Origin: an uncultured Bacteroidota bacterium
Lineage (GTDB): Bacteria; Bacteroidota; Bacteroidia; Chitinophagales; Chitinophagaceae
Length of the DNA stretch: 64,000 nt
Assembly: GCA_903905065.1 (NCBI GenBank)
Contig: CAIVEW010000044.1
Span: 186,001-250,000, forward strand
Reading direction: 5' to 3'
Shown here: positions 17,818 through 26,616 of the stretch, one piece after another
Layout: the number at the start of each line of letters is the position of its first letter
Position numbering within the stretch: the stretch's first letter is position 1
The notes under the pieces: generated by a model
Database searches by the model: none
Told to the model about the DNA's origin: nothing
What the model saw: the letters and a program-made list of their open reading frames with translations, nothing else
Position numbers and translations under genes: made by a program

Positions 17818-18068
17818 AATATAACACGCGCCCGATTAAAAACTGAATTTACCCGAACCCACTTTATCTCTTCAAAAACAACCCAGCGGCAAGTCCAACG
17901 TAAATATCCCACTTTTTCAGGTAGCTATATCTGCCCCCATTGCCTTTAACGATTCAATTACACGGATTTACGAATACGCTTAACATAGCATATTGTTTAT
18001 CGTATTGTGATGCCTATATTTCAGCCTTCCGTTAACAAAAAATCTACAAAACTAATTATTTTTATAAT
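17818..18068. other. Gene-free AT-rich stretch
   Basis: Divergent gap between the kinase start and a set of small plus-strand genes. It is AT-rich and presumably holds promoters for both directions, but I cannot place one with confidence. Confidence 0.5.
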
Positions 18069-18146
18069 ATGTTTAAATCGTTGGCTGGTTTGGCTTTCGT
18101 GGGGTTTGCGGGCACTGGAATACTACTGCCACTAACAATTTATTAA
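18069..18146 (+). CDS. Possible 25-residue hydrophobic peptide
   Basis: ATG to TAA encodes 25 residues: MFKSLAGLAFVGFAGTGILL followed by PLTIY. This is a positively charged start followed by one membrane-length segment. TATTTTTA (7 of 8 matches to TAnnTTTG) ends only four bases before the ATG. Too short for statistical support; it could be a membrane peptide or chance. Confidence 0.3.
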   Translation: MFKSLAGLAFVGFAGTGILLPLTIY

Positions 18147-18202
18147 TGTGGCATTAACCAAAAAAAGGGTGTTTTCCCCATATGAAATACCAATTGCTGG
18201 AG

Positions 18203-18210
18203 TATCTTTG
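18203..18210 (+). promoter_or_regulatory. -7 promoter element of a small membrane protein
   Basis: TATCTTTG matches TAnnTTTG exactly. Its position inside the longer possible frame (ATG 18148) argues that translation starts at ATG 18232, 21 bases downstream. Confidence 0.55.
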
Positions 18211-18231
18211 TATTATCAAATCAATCATCTT

Positions 18232-18381
18232 ATGGAAAACGTACATTTCGAAAAAGAAAACAATGTCCTCTCTACTACGTATACGGTGATTTCTTCCATT
18301 TTGTTTTTTGGACTAATGATTCTGGGATGCGTATTTGTTTACGAGGCTATCGCGCTATTGAACGCAGCACAAGTAAAATAA
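18232..18381 (+). CDS. Small single-helix membrane protein
   Basis: 49 residues from ATG 18232, with a polar N-terminus and one transmembrane segment (ISSILFFGLMILGCVFVYEA). An ATG at 18148 would add 28 residues, but the exact -7 element at 18203-18210 would then lie inside the gene, so the shorter form is preferred. No family recognised. Confidence 0.55.
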   Translation: MENVHFEKENNVLSTTYTVISSILFFGLMILGCVFVYEAIALLNAAQVK

Positions 18382-18430
18382 CAAGTTCTTACTGCATACT
18401 AAACATTGTGTTGTTTGCGTTAGCAACCTG

Positions 18431-18799
18431 ATGAAAACAACGCTGGTAATAGTTCTGGTCTTTCTTTGCTGCTTTTTTTTCTCCTGCTCAAAAAAGGCCA
18501 AAGTGGAACAGGTATCGGGCTCCGTTAACGGTATCCCCGCCATCACGCTGTATGGCAACAGCAACAAACCTACGGATTACATTTTTCTCAGCAGCGACAC
18601 TACTCAAAAAGAGATGTCCTACAATGGTGTGCTGCTTGCATATACAAAAACAGGCTCTACATCCACCGGAATATTTATTTTAAACAATCACATTGCGGGA
18701 GCTAAAGCTGAACTTGGATGGGTAGGTTCCAAAACCGTGTTAACAATTGACACCGCTTACGGTATTAATTTCGCGAGTACACAATATTCTTCTTATTGA
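18431..18799 (+). CDS. Small lipoprotein of unknown function
   Basis: 122 residues. The signal sequence ends in CFFFSC, giving a lipobox cysteine at about residue 19. The mature part is polar and beta-rich (TDYIFLSSDTTQKEMSYNGV, GIFILNNHIAG). Probably envelope-anchored. No family recognised; similar orphan lipoproteins are common in Bacteroidota. Confidence 0.7.
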   Translation: MKTTLVIVLVFLCCFFFSCSKKAKVEQVSGSVNGIPAITLYGNSNKPTDYIFLSSDTTQKEMSYNGVLLAYTKTGSTSTGIFILNNHIAGAKAELGWVGSKTVLTIDTAYGINFASTQYSSY

Positions 18800-18850
18800 A
18801 AATTTTCTTCGGAAATTTAAGTATCCTTGATTTGCAAAAAATCTACGATT

Positions 18851-19189
18851 ATGATTACTTACGAGGACTTTGAAAAGGTGGATATCCGGCTAGGGAAGAT
18901 CATCGAAGTACGCGATTTTCCTGAAGCAAGGAAGCCGGCATACAAACTACTCATAGACTTCGGCCCCGAAATAGGCACTAAAAAATCAAGTGTGCAACTG
19001 GTGGGCACTTATGAGAAGGAAGAGCTGCAGGGAATGATGGTAGCTTGCGTTGTGAACTTCCCGGTGAGACGAGTTGGTCGGTTCGATTCGGAGGTGTTAA
19101 CGCTGGGATTTAAAAATACCGAAGGCCTTGGTTATGTATTAGTCACTCCATCCAAGGATACCGTAAAACTTGGCGACCGGCTAAGTTAA
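18851..19189 (+). CDS. csaA: CsaA-like tRNA-binding domain protein
   Basis: 112 residues from ATG 18851 (MITYEDFEKVDIRLGKIIEV), the usual CsaA length; an upstream start at 18827 adds eight residues. It is an OB-fold of the methionyl-tRNA synthetase C-terminal / Arc1p type. Conserved are VDIRLGKI, ARKPAYKLLIDFG, VACVVNFPVRRVG and SEVLTLGF. CsaA is described as a chaperone-like, tRNA-binding homodimer; its exact role is unsettled. Confidence 0.88.
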   Translation: MITYEDFEKVDIRLGKIIEVRDFPEARKPAYKLLIDFGPEIGTKKSSVQLVGTYEKEELQGMMVACVVNFPVRRVGRFDSEVLTLGFKNTEGLGYVLVTPSKDTVKLGDRLS

Positions 19190-19508
19190 TTCTTACGTGT
19201 AGCCGACAACAAGCCAGAAATAATAAGGAGTTTTTGTACGGTAAACATACCACCTCAAAACAAGAAACATGGCACTAAGACCAGAGGACGCAGCTACACC
19301 ACAGCCGGAATAAACTTGAAAAAATGAACGTTCCTTATCTAAACATAGGCAGGCTTTTTTGTGGCGATAAATCGATTCTCTAAACACTATAAAAAATAAA
19401 AAAGGTTTCATAATTTTATTGTGGAAGGAAGTATTACTACAGATGATTTTTTGCCCGGCAGACTTTATTTTTTAAAAAGTTTCGTTCTACAACTAAAAAA
19501 TAAACACC
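19190..19508. other. Gene-free stretch
   Basis: About 320 bases without a convincing gene. A TAATTTTA sequence at 19411-19418 resembles a -7 element on the plus strand and could serve the cytochrome gene with a 90-base leader. Nothing else seen. Confidence 0.4.
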
Positions 19509-20504
19509 ATGAAAAAGGCGCTCAGAATTTCCGGTTTTATTTTACTGTTTCTCGTTATTGTAGTGGGCGGGCTGATCTCGTACGTAAAGATAGCCCTTCC
19601 AAATGTGGGACCCGCCGCGGAAGTTAAGATCAACAGTTCTCCTGAGCGAATAGAGCGGGGGAAATACCTCGCTAACCACGTTACCGTATGCATGGATTGT
19701 CACTCCACCCGCGACTGGACGAAGTTTTCGGGACCGCTGGTGCCGGGCACACTCGGCAAAGGCGGTGAACGTTTTGATCAGAGTTTCGGTTTTCCTGGTT
19801 GCTATCTGTCAAGAAATATTACTCCAAAAGGCATCAGCCGATACAGTGACGGTGAGCTTTTCCGTGTGATCACTACGGGTGTTACCAAGGAGGGCAGGGC
19901 CATGTTCCCGGTGATGCCATATCCTTATTATGGCAACATGGACCCTGATGATATTATGTGCATTATTGCTTATATACGCTCTTTAACGCCTATTGATAAC
20001 GATGTGCCGGCTTCCGTTTCCGACTTTCCAATGAACATTATCATCAACACCATTCCCCAAAAAGCGCCCGGAGGCACAAGGCCCGATGAATCAAATACAC
20101 TGGCCTACGGTGCGTATCTCATTAACGCTTGTGCGTGCCGTGAATGTCACACCCCCGACAAGCAAGGGCAGATAATTCCGGAGCTCGCTTTTAGCGGGGG
20201 CAGAAAATTCAACATGCCCGATGGTTCTATCGTTCGTTCTGCCAATATCACGTCAAGCACTACTACCGGTATCGGAAACTGGGGAGTGGATGCGTTTATT
20301 AACCGCTTCAAATCGTATTGCGACTCTATTTACACGCCACAGCCCGTAGCAAAAGGAGCGTTCAATACCATTATGCCGTGGACGATGTATGCAGGGATGA
20401 AGCGTAGCGACCTGGCAGCCATCTATGCTTACCTGCATAGCCTTCCGGCTAAGGAAAACAATGTGGTAAAATTTACGCCACCAGGTGCTATGGCACAAAA
20501 GTAA
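19509..20504 (+). CDS. Membrane-anchored diheme cytochrome c
   Basis: 331 residues. N-terminal membrane anchor about 8-28, then two cytochrome c domains with haem sites CMDCH (61-65) and CRECH (210-214). MFPVMPYPYYGNM probably supplies the first axial methionine; the second is likely in NTIMPWTMYAGM. Architecture is that of periplasmic electron carriers associated with dehydrogenases or alternative oxidases. No partner enzyme is adjacent, and ruvB follows after 57 bases. Confidence 0.9.
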   Translation: MKKALRISGFILLFLVIVVGGLISYVKIALPNVGPAAEVKINSSPERIERGKYLANHVTVCMDCHSTRDWTKFSGPLVPGTLGKGGERFDQSFGFPGCYLSRNITPKGISRYSDGELFRVITTGVTKEGRAMFPVMPYPYYGNMDPDDIMCIIAYIRSLTPIDNDVPASVSDFPMNIIINTIPQKAPGGTRPDESNTLAYGAYLINACACRECHTPDKQGQIIPELAFSGGRKFNMPDGSIVRSANITSSTTTGIGNWGVDAFINRFKSYCDSIYTPQPVAKGAFNTIMPWTMYAGMKRSDLAAIYAYLHSLPAKENNVVKFTPPGAMAQK

Positions 20505-20550
20505 CACCAGATTTTTTTGCCGTTGCAATTGATGGATGTTAGCCTTTTCT

Positions 20551-20558
20551 TACCTTTA
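20551..20558 (+). promoter_or_regulatory. Possible -7 element of ruvB
   Basis: TACCTTTA matches TAnnTTTG at 7 of 8 positions and ends three bases before the ATG at 20562. If used, the transcript would be almost leaderless. Confidence 0.35.
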
Positions 20559-20561
20559 GGC

Positions 20562-21581
20562 ATGTCCAGTTCGCATGTAAGGCCATCGGGTGAGTTATCG
20601 TCGCAGGAGCGTGAATATGAGAATACCATACGCCCGCAAACCATAGAAGATTTTGCGGGGCAGCCCAAACTCATTGAGAACCTGCGCATATTCATCAAGG
20701 CAGCGAATATGCGCGGTGAAGCGCTCGACCATATACTGTTCCACGGCCCGCCGGGCCTGGGAAAAACTACTCTTTCACGGATCGTGGCCAACGAACTGGG
20801 AGTAACCATAAAAGAAACCAGCGGTCCCGTAATAGAAAAACCTGCAGACCTTGCCGGCCTGCTTACCAGCCTGGAAGCCCGCGATGTACTGTTTATTGAC
20901 GAGATACACCGGCTGAGCACTGTGGTAGAAGAATACCTCTATGCGGCCATGGAGGATTTCAAGATCGATATAATGATAGATAGCGGGCCATCGGCGCGCT
21001 CTATACAACTAACACTCAATCCGTTTACCCTTGTCGGCGCTACCACCCGCAGCGGCCTGCTTACAGCACCATTGCTTTCCCGCTTTGGTATTAAGTCCCG
21101 GCTGGAGTATTATACTTCCGATGTGCTGCAGCGCATCGTTATGCGGGCTGCAGGTGTGCTGAATGTAAAGGTTACCTCTGACGCCGCAGGGGAGATAGCC
21201 CGGCGCAGCCGCGGCACACCGCGTATAGCCAACGGCCTTCTGCGCCGTATGCGCGACTTTGCACAGGTGCTGGGCAATGGCGTTATAGACCGAGCCATAG
21301 TGGAGCACGGCCTCAAAGCCCTTAACGTAGATGAGAGCGGCCTGGATGATATGGACAACAAGATACTAACCACGCTCATAGACAAGTTCAAAGGCGGCCC
21401 GGCCGGCATCAGCAACATAGCCACAGCAGTAAGCGAAGAAGCGGGCACCATAGAAGAAGTGTACGAGCCCTTCCTGATACAGGAAGGTTACATCATGCGC
21501 ACCCCGCGCGGTCGCGAAGCCACTGAGAAAGCCTACAAACACCTGGGGCGAAAAAAAGAAGGCGGGGGGATGTTGTTCTAA
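20562..21581 (+). CDS. ruvB: Holliday junction branch migration helicase RuvB
   Basis: AAA+ motor of the RuvABC resolvasome. 339 residues from ATG 20562; a TTG frame opening at 20517 is not supported. Walker [10 protein letters not shown], Walker B DEIH, sensor 1 GATTRSGLL and the sensor 2 GTPRIAN are present. The C-terminal winged helix ends with [19 protein letters not shown]. Length and motifs are standard. ruvA and ruvC are not in the window. Confidence 0.97.
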   Translation: MSSSHVRPSGELSSQEREYENTIRPQTIEDFAGQPKLIENLRIFIKAANMRGEALDHILFHGPPGLGKTTLSRIVANELGVTIKETSGPVIEKPADLAGLLTSLEARDVLFIDEIHRLSTVVEEYLYAAMEDFKIDIMIDSGPSARSIQLTLNPFTLVGATTRSGLLTAPLLSRFGIKSRLEYYTSDVLQRIVMRAAGVLNVKVTSDAAGEIARRSRGTPRIANGLLRRMRDFAQVLGNGVIDRAIVEHGLKALNVDESGLDDMDNKILTTLIDKFKGGPAGISNIATAVSEEAGTIEEVYEPFLIQEGYIMRTPRGREATEKAYKHLGRKKEGGGMLF

Positions 21582-21601
21582 ACCCCTTTAGCAGTCAGCT
21601 G

Positions 21602-21823
21602 TTAATGGAAATGCCCGCGGTAACTATGCGGACGCATCCCATACCGGTGACGGCCCCAGAACGCACGGCGAACATTCATATGGCGCTCACGGCCCCAATG
21701 CTTGTGAAATCCGCGGGCGGGCCTCCAGATGTGGGGTGTGCCCGGAATCATATGCATTGTGCAACTGCTGAGATCAATAAGCATTATCAAAAACGCTATT
21801 GATAAAAGGATCTTCTTTGCCAT
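21602..21823 (-). CDS. Small basic, His-rich lipoprotein
   Basis: 73 residues from ATG 21823 (ATG 21835 adds four). Signal with lipobox LSSC, then a short tail very rich in His, Arg and Trp (RGFHKHWGRERHMNVRRAFW). Converges on ruvB with 20 bases between stops. No family recognised. The strongly basic tail could contact nucleic acid, LPS or the cell wall. Confidence 0.6.
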   Translation of the reverse strand: MAKKILLSIAFLIMLIDLSSCTMHMIPGTPHIWRPARGFHKHWGRERHMNVRRAFWGRHRYGMRPHSYRGHFH

Positions 21824-21902
21824 AACAGAGCCCAAGGTAGAAAAAAATATTATTTTAACAATTATAAACCGAAGAAAATATTCCTGTATTCAATTTCTTA
21901 AG

Positions 21903-23501
21903 CTATTCACCTTCCGTTTCTGCCGCATTACTGGCCCTTTCTTCACCTTTTTCTTTCTCCGATTGGTGGTTAATATCTTCCTTTACTGCTTCAAATTTTT
22001 CTTTCAGGCGCTTTACCTTTTGCTCCCCATCGCTGATCAGTTTTTCCAGGTGGGCCCTAAGTTCGGCGGCTTTCTTGCCGGGGGTTATGTTTCCTATGGC
22101 GGCCCGGAAATCGACCAGTTTTTCCTCTTCTTCTTTTAGGTCACTTTCCAACTTGCCTACCATCGCCCGGGCGTGCTCTGCCCGTACTACCTTTTGTGTC
22201 TCGGCATATTGGCGCCGGTGCTCCCTGTTAGCATCCTTCTGCGCGAAAAAATATTTGCGTGCGGCATTAAAGTCTTCCCACATTTTGTCTCCGTAAGAGC
22301 GTGGTATGGGGCCTATTTTCTTCCAGTCTTCCAGCATTTGCAGCATTTCGGCCGTAGTCTCGCCCCAACGCGTAGAGTGTTTTAGCTGTTCGGCTTTTTG
22401 CAGGATGGCAGCTTTTAGATTGTAATTGTTTTCCAGCACAGACCTTATCTCATCTGTATGCGTTTTCTTAGCCTGGAAGAATTGCTCCTGTGCCGCAGTG
22501 AACTTTATCCACAGATCATCGCCCTTTTCCTTTGGAACGCGGCCCGTTTTTTTCCATTCTTCCATCAGGGCGCCCATTGCCTGGGCTGTAGCATTCCATT
22601 CCGTGCTGTCTTTAAGGGCCTCCGCTTTTTCCAGAAGTGCTGCTTTTATTGCGTAGTTGCGTTCCTGCTCTTCCTTTACCTGGCCTGCGTGTTCCCGCTT
22701 CTTGTCGAAGAAGGTGCTTTTGGCAGCAAGAAACCGTTGCCATAATTCCTCATTCTTTTTGTTCAAGGTATGGCCGATCGTTTTCCACTCTTCCGTAAGC
22801 CGGTGGAACGTCTCGGTAGTTTTTTTCCATTCGGTAGAGTTTGCCATCGCTTCGGCCTGCTCTACCAGATCTATTTTCAGGTCCAGGTTCACCAGCAGGT
22901 CCTTTTCTTCCTCTTCGTGGTGCTTGCGTTTGTTGTTATTGAAGGTGGTACGTGCCGCCTCAATCCTGTTCCACAGCTTGTCGCTTTTGTTCCGGTCGGC
23001 ATGGCCTGCTTGTTTCCACTTATCGGTGATATCTTTGAATGCTTGTGTAGTTTCCTTCCAGTTAGTACTGTCTGCCAGTGATTCGGCGGTTTCCATAAGT
23101 TTTACCCTTGCGGCATAATTCTCCTCAGACAAAACGTATAACGTATGCTCCCAGTCGTGTACGAGTAGTGCAAATTTTTCGAGGTCGCCAAGTGCATCAA
23201 CTGTGTTGAGATACTCTTTTAGCTGCGCTACCTTTTCAGCCATAGTAAATTTATCCTCTGCCGCTATCCATTCTATTTCCACTTCCTTCACCTTTGCCTC
23301 GGCCTGGTCATACTTTTCCAGCAGGTTTTTCATTACCATATCTGCATTCTCGGCAGATATAGTGGCTATCACCCGCTCCCTTATCTTATTGTTTGCCAGT
23401 AAGGTAAGTGTGCCCGTTTCATCAAGTGAGAATAATTCCTTCCCGGTAAATGATTGCTCATTCCACCATGCCGTAAGATCGAAAGTCTGCTCCTGTAACA
23501 T
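21903..23501 (-). CDS. DUF349 repeat protein
   Basis: 532 residues from ATG 23501. Almost entirely helical and charged, with at least four DUF349 units of about 75 residues, each carrying W..T...F..L...WK..G and a following LW..F..A (for example EEWKKTGRVPKEKGDDLWIK). The C-terminus is a Lys/Glu coiled coil. DUF349 proteins are cytosolic; the E. coli member YfcI-type and relatives have no settled function. Stands alone. Confidence 0.85.
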   Translation of the reverse strand: MLQEQTFDLTAWWNEQSFTGKELFSLDETGTLTLLANNKIRERVIATISAENADMVMKNLLEKYDQAEAKVKEVEIEWIAAEDKFTMAEKVAQLKEYLNTVDALGDLEKFALLVHDWEHTLYVLSEENYAARVKLMETAESLADSTNWKETTQAFKDITDKWKQAGHADRNKSDKLWNRIEAARTTFNNNKRKHHEEEEKDLLVNLDLKIDLVEQAEAMANSTEWKKTTETFHRLTEEWKTIGHTLNKKNEELWQRFLAAKSTFFDKKREHAGQVKEEQERNYAIKAALLEKAEALKDSTEWNATAQAMGALMEEWKKTGRVPKEKGDDLWIKFTAAQEQFFQAKKTHTDEIRSVLENNYNLKAAILQKAEQLKHSTRWGETTAEMLQMLEDWKKIGPIPRSYGDKMWEDFNAARKYFFAQKDANREHRRQYAETQKVVRAEHARAMVGKLESDLKEEEEKLVDFRAAIGNITPGKKAAELRAHLEKLISDGEQKVKRLKEKFEAVKEDINHQSEKEKGEERASNAAETEGE

Positions 23502-23611
23502 ACAAGTATTATTAAATAACACAATAAGCCGCTGCGGCTCTCTTCATGCAATATAAAACAATAAAATTCAATCTTAAAGCCTAGCCTGATTTATTCTATT
23601 GTTAATTATCG

Positions 23612-23698
23612 GGGTGACCTCACCCTGGCCCTCTCCGAAGGAGGGGTGAGGGTGAATGAGTTATGCAGAGAATCAAACGCCGCTCCGGGAAAGCGGCG
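23612..23698. repeat. Intergenic inverted repeats
   Basis: Two structures lie in the 298-base gap between the DUF349 and Omp85-like genes. The first is a CCCTCTCC/GGAGGGG-type hairpin at about 23628-23648 within CTCACCCTGGCCCTCTCC, of a kind often repeated between bacterial genes. The second is a CGCCGCT/AGCGGCG hairpin (23678-23698). The latter lies about 100 bases after the Omp85-like stop and could help end that minus-strand transcript, but lacks a T run in that direction. Confidence 0.5.
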
Positions 23699-23799
23699 GC
23701 CTTTGGCTTTTTAAGCGAAAGCTCAATAGAAATTCGAACTTGAAGCGTGCTATGGCCACAGGTGCTAATAATAACAATCAAGCCGGACAACAATTTTTA

Positions 23800-25671
23800 T
23801 TATTGCGAATTAAGCTGCACAAGGTCTGGGGCGGTGATATAGTTGCTGGAATAGCGGTAGCGGATGTTGCCGTTGAGGACTACTTTGAATCCTTTCATGT
23901 TGTTAGGGGCAACGGGGAAGAAGTAGGCGCGGAGTTCTATGGTCTCGAATACGAGGTTCTCGTTGCGGCCACGCAGGCCACCGCCTACGCTGCTGTAGAG
24001 GGCGGAACGGGAGTAGGGGCCGTTTTCCGGGGTGATGAGGCTGAGATCGCCATAAGGGAATGGCGCAAACTGGAAGCCGAGCAGTTTGAATTTGAGGTAG
24101 AACTCGGTCTCTAGCTGTAAGCTGAGCCGGCGGGTTCCATAAGCGGAATCTGAGAGGAAGCCGCGGAGGCCGAAATAATTATCTATGCGCAGCCGTGCAT
24201 AGGTGACGCGGTTGTATAGCTGGGTATAGCTGAGGTTTATATATTGGCGGATCTTGGTGCTGTTGAGAAAGAAGATACGGCTGTATGCTGTGGCGCCAAT
24301 GAGGAAACTGCCATCCTGCACTTTGTTTTTGTAGAGAAAGCCGCCGCTGCGCAGGAAGAGCTGGATAAAATCGCCCTGGCTGGTGGCGATATAATCGGTG
24401 GCGTTGACGCCTGCATAGGGGCGCTGCAGGTTTAGCTGCTCATGCCAGCCGGTAGTGACAGCGATGTTATAACCATAAGGAAGATCCTCGGTGGTGCCGA
24501 AACCGTAAATGTATTGGGTTTTATAGTAGTCTTGACGGAAGAAAGTCATCTGTGCCAGCAGGGCACGGGAGCTATTAAAAACGGGATCGAAACGGGGGCC
24601 GGTTGGGGTGAGCACTTGCGGCGGGAGCTGCGAAAAGTCGCGGTTATAATAACGGAAAGAGAGAAAGCGGCGATCGCGGATGCCATTATTGGTTGCCGTG
24701 AGTTTTTTGATACCAATATTGTAACCAGCCCAACCATCAAAGAGGATGTACTGATAGGGGTAGACCACGCTATCGGGTGTATGGTAAAGGTTGAAGGCCT
24801 GGTTGTGGCTGATGGTGAGGCCGCCTGCAAAACGGGAGTATGGCGATACGAGCTGGCGCGTGAGGGTGAGGTATTCGGTAGATTCTTCTTCGTGGGTATA
24901 GGCGCTGCCGCTCATTACGCTTGCCCCTATGGTGGCGTCGATAAAGGAATGCAGCACATTGTCTTTTCGGTACAGGCCACCATAGCCCCAGTTGGGATTG
25001 CGGTTGTAGTCATAAAGGCCGCTGACCTCGATCCGCTGGGCCATACCTGCCAGGTTGGCCTCATAAACATTAGCGTTGATATGGTTTAGCCCGTTGGACG
25101 CGCCGCCGCCGGCAATGCTGAACAGGTCTTTCGTGAATATGCTGACATCAACGGAATCGGGGTTATTCGGAATGTCGATGATTACAATACGGGCGTCGTG
25201 AATGTACTCCAGAGAGCGGATAAAGCGCTCGTTATCGGCCATCATGAAGGCATTGATGGGTGTTCCCTCCTTGATGAACAGGTTGTCGCGGATCACAAAT
25301 TTGCGGGAGCTCTTGTGCAGCCGGTTGCCGACGCGGGCTCCCAGGCTATTGTCGCGCAGGCTGGTGTCATTGAGTGAGCGGTCGAAGTTGTAGGTATTGA
25401 TATAGATATGGCGAATGATCTTGCCCTGATAAGGCAGGTAAGGGTCTTCACTTTTTCCGTTGAGGTAGCTGTCGCCCGGGCCGGCATCAGGCGTTTTCTT
25501 TACCGAATTTACCGCCTGCTGGAAGATGTTGTTTACAAACTTGTTGTGGGTAAAGTGCAGCTTATTGAAGTCAACGCTGTCCAGCCGGCCGGTTTTCTGA
25601 GCCAAAACATTCCCAGCCGGCAGTATACCGGATAATATAAGCAGGAACGTATATACGGCGGGTCTGCGCAA
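23800..25671 (-). CDS. Omp85/BamA-like outer membrane protein with a POTRA-like domain
   Basis: 623 residues with a signal peptide cleaved about A24. Residues about 82-175 form a POTRA-like unit (IIRHIYINTYNFDRS, then KFVIRDNLFIKEGTPINAF, and a strand set to about 175). The remaining 440 residues alternate in a beta-barrel pattern and end in YRYSSNYITAPDLVQLNSQ. Omp85 relatives insert proteins or lipids in the outer membrane or translocate them. There is only one evident POTRA and no strict VRGF motif (GLRGF occurs at about 519-523 and may correspond). Alternative: a general barrel protein. Confidence 0.65.
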   Translation of the reverse strand: MRRPAVYTFLLILSGILPAGNVLAQKTGRLDSVDFNKLHFTHNKFVNNIFQQAVNSVKKTPDAGPGDSYLNGKSEDPYLPYQGKIIRHIYINTYNFDRSLNDTSLRDNSLGARVGNRLHKSSRKFVIRDNLFIKEGTPINAFMMADNERFIRSLEYIHDARIVIIDIPNNPDSVDVSIFTKDLFSIAGGGASNGLNHINANVYEANLAGMAQRIEVSGLYDYNRNPNWGYGGLYRKDNVLHSFIDATIGASVMSGSAYTHEEESTEYLTLTRQLVSPYSRFAGGLTISHNQAFNLYHTPDSVVYPYQYILFDGWAGYNIGIKKLTATNNGIRDRRFLSFRYYNRDFSQLPPQVLTPTGPRFDPVFNSSRALLAQMTFFRQDYYKTQYIYGFGTTEDLPYGYNIAVTTGWHEQLNLQRPYAGVNATDYIATSQGDFIQLFLRSGGFLYKNKVQDGSFLIGATAYSRIFFLNSTKIRQYINLSYTQLYNRVTYARLRIDNYFGLRGFLSDSAYGTRRLSLQLETEFYLKFKLLGFQFAPFPYGDLSLITPENGPYSRSALYSSVGGGLRGRNENLVFETIELRAYFFPVAPNNMKGFKVVLNGNIRYRYSSNYITAPDLVQLNSQ

Positions 25672-25817
25672 CTTATTCTTTTAGACAAGAATACACAAAA
25701 CAAGTTTACCCCACAAGAAAGAGATGTGCAAAAATCGGGCCTCGCCCCACGAGCTTCGCTCCTTCGCTGGCGCGAACTCCCGGGGAGAGGGTGAAGTAGT
25801 TTGAAATAAATGCAATG

Positions 25818-26459
25818 TTATTTTACAGATACCACACCTGCTTTTATGGCATACATGGCGAGGCCCGTGCGAGTAGTGATGTGCAGCTTCTTGAACAGGC
25901 TTTCGCGGTAGCCATCTATGGTGCGGGGGCTAAGGCACATCTGGTCGGAGATCTCTTTGTAAGTAAGCTCTGTGGAACATAAAGAAAGGAAGGCTAGTTC
26001 ACGGTCAGAGAGTTCGGTATTCATTTTACCGTTGGGGTCGTAGAGTATATTCAGCATACGGCCGGTGACCAGTTCGGAATGATAAAAGCCATCTTTGCAT
26101 ATGCGGGTAATGGCCACGCGCAGGTCTTCGGGGTCTGAGTCTTTAAGCACATAGCCGTTGGCGCCGTTGCGCAGCATTTTTATGATGTTGAGCTCGGTAT
26201 CATACATAGACAGGGCCAGGATCTTCACATCGGGCCAGCGTTTTTTGATTTCTGCTGCGGTTTCGTAGCCATTCATCTCAGGCATATTGATGTCCACGAT
26301 GCATATGTCGGGCAGGGTTGTGGCTGCCTGCAATTTTGAAATCAGCTCCTTTCCGGTTCCGGCTTCTATGACCACGGCCATATCTGCGAACTTGGAAAGG
26401 ATTTCGGATACGCCTTTACGGAGTATGGTATGGTCGTCGGCGAGGGCTATGTTTATCAT
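25818..26459 (-). CDS. NarL/FixJ-family response regulator
   Basis: 213 residues. Receiver domain with DD at 8-9, phosphoacceptor D56 (CIVDINMPEMNG) and lysine in VLKDSDPEDL; C-terminal LuxR-type helix-turn-helix LTYKEISDQMCLSPRTIDGY followed by RESLFKKLHI. DNA-binding output partner of the kinase at 26617-27399. The two genes are separated by 157 bases containing a hairpin repeat, which may give the regulator a separate expression level. Confidence 0.93.
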   Translation of the reverse strand: MINIALADDHTILRKGVSEILSKFADMAVVIEAGTGKELISKLQAATTLPDICIVDINMPEMNGYETAAEIKKRWPDVKILALSMYDTELNIIKMLRNGANGYVLKDSDPEDLRVAITRICKDGFYHSELVTGRMLNILYDPNGKMNTELSDRELAFLSLCSTELTYKEISDQMCLSPRTIDGYRESLFKKLHITTRTGLAMYAIKAGVVSVK

Positions 26460-26537
26460 GATTTCCGTTTTTTATACTGCTGTAAAGATAAAGTTGCGAT
26501 CAGTTCCCTGATTAAAATTCAGCGCAAACCTCATCTC

Positions 26538-26565
26538 TGTCATGGCTTGGCAGGGCTCACCATGA
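26538..26565. repeat. Intergenic hairpin repeat, second copy
   Basis: TGTCATGGCTTGGCAGGGCT continuing into CACCATGA is the inverted, slightly diverged copy of the element at 4181-4212. Here it separates the sensor kinase from its response regulator. Confidence 0.6.
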
Positions 26566-26616
26566 GTACTGCTATTTTACAAAGGTGATAAGCCTTTATC
26601 AAAACAATTTAAATAC

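Noticed and set aside
19193-19411. 72-residue minus-strand open frame
   Set aside because: No motif, no promoter-like element and an unusual composition; treated as non-coding gap.
24442-25089. 215-residue plus-strand open frame
   Set aside because: Antisense to the Omp85-like gene, with no independent support.
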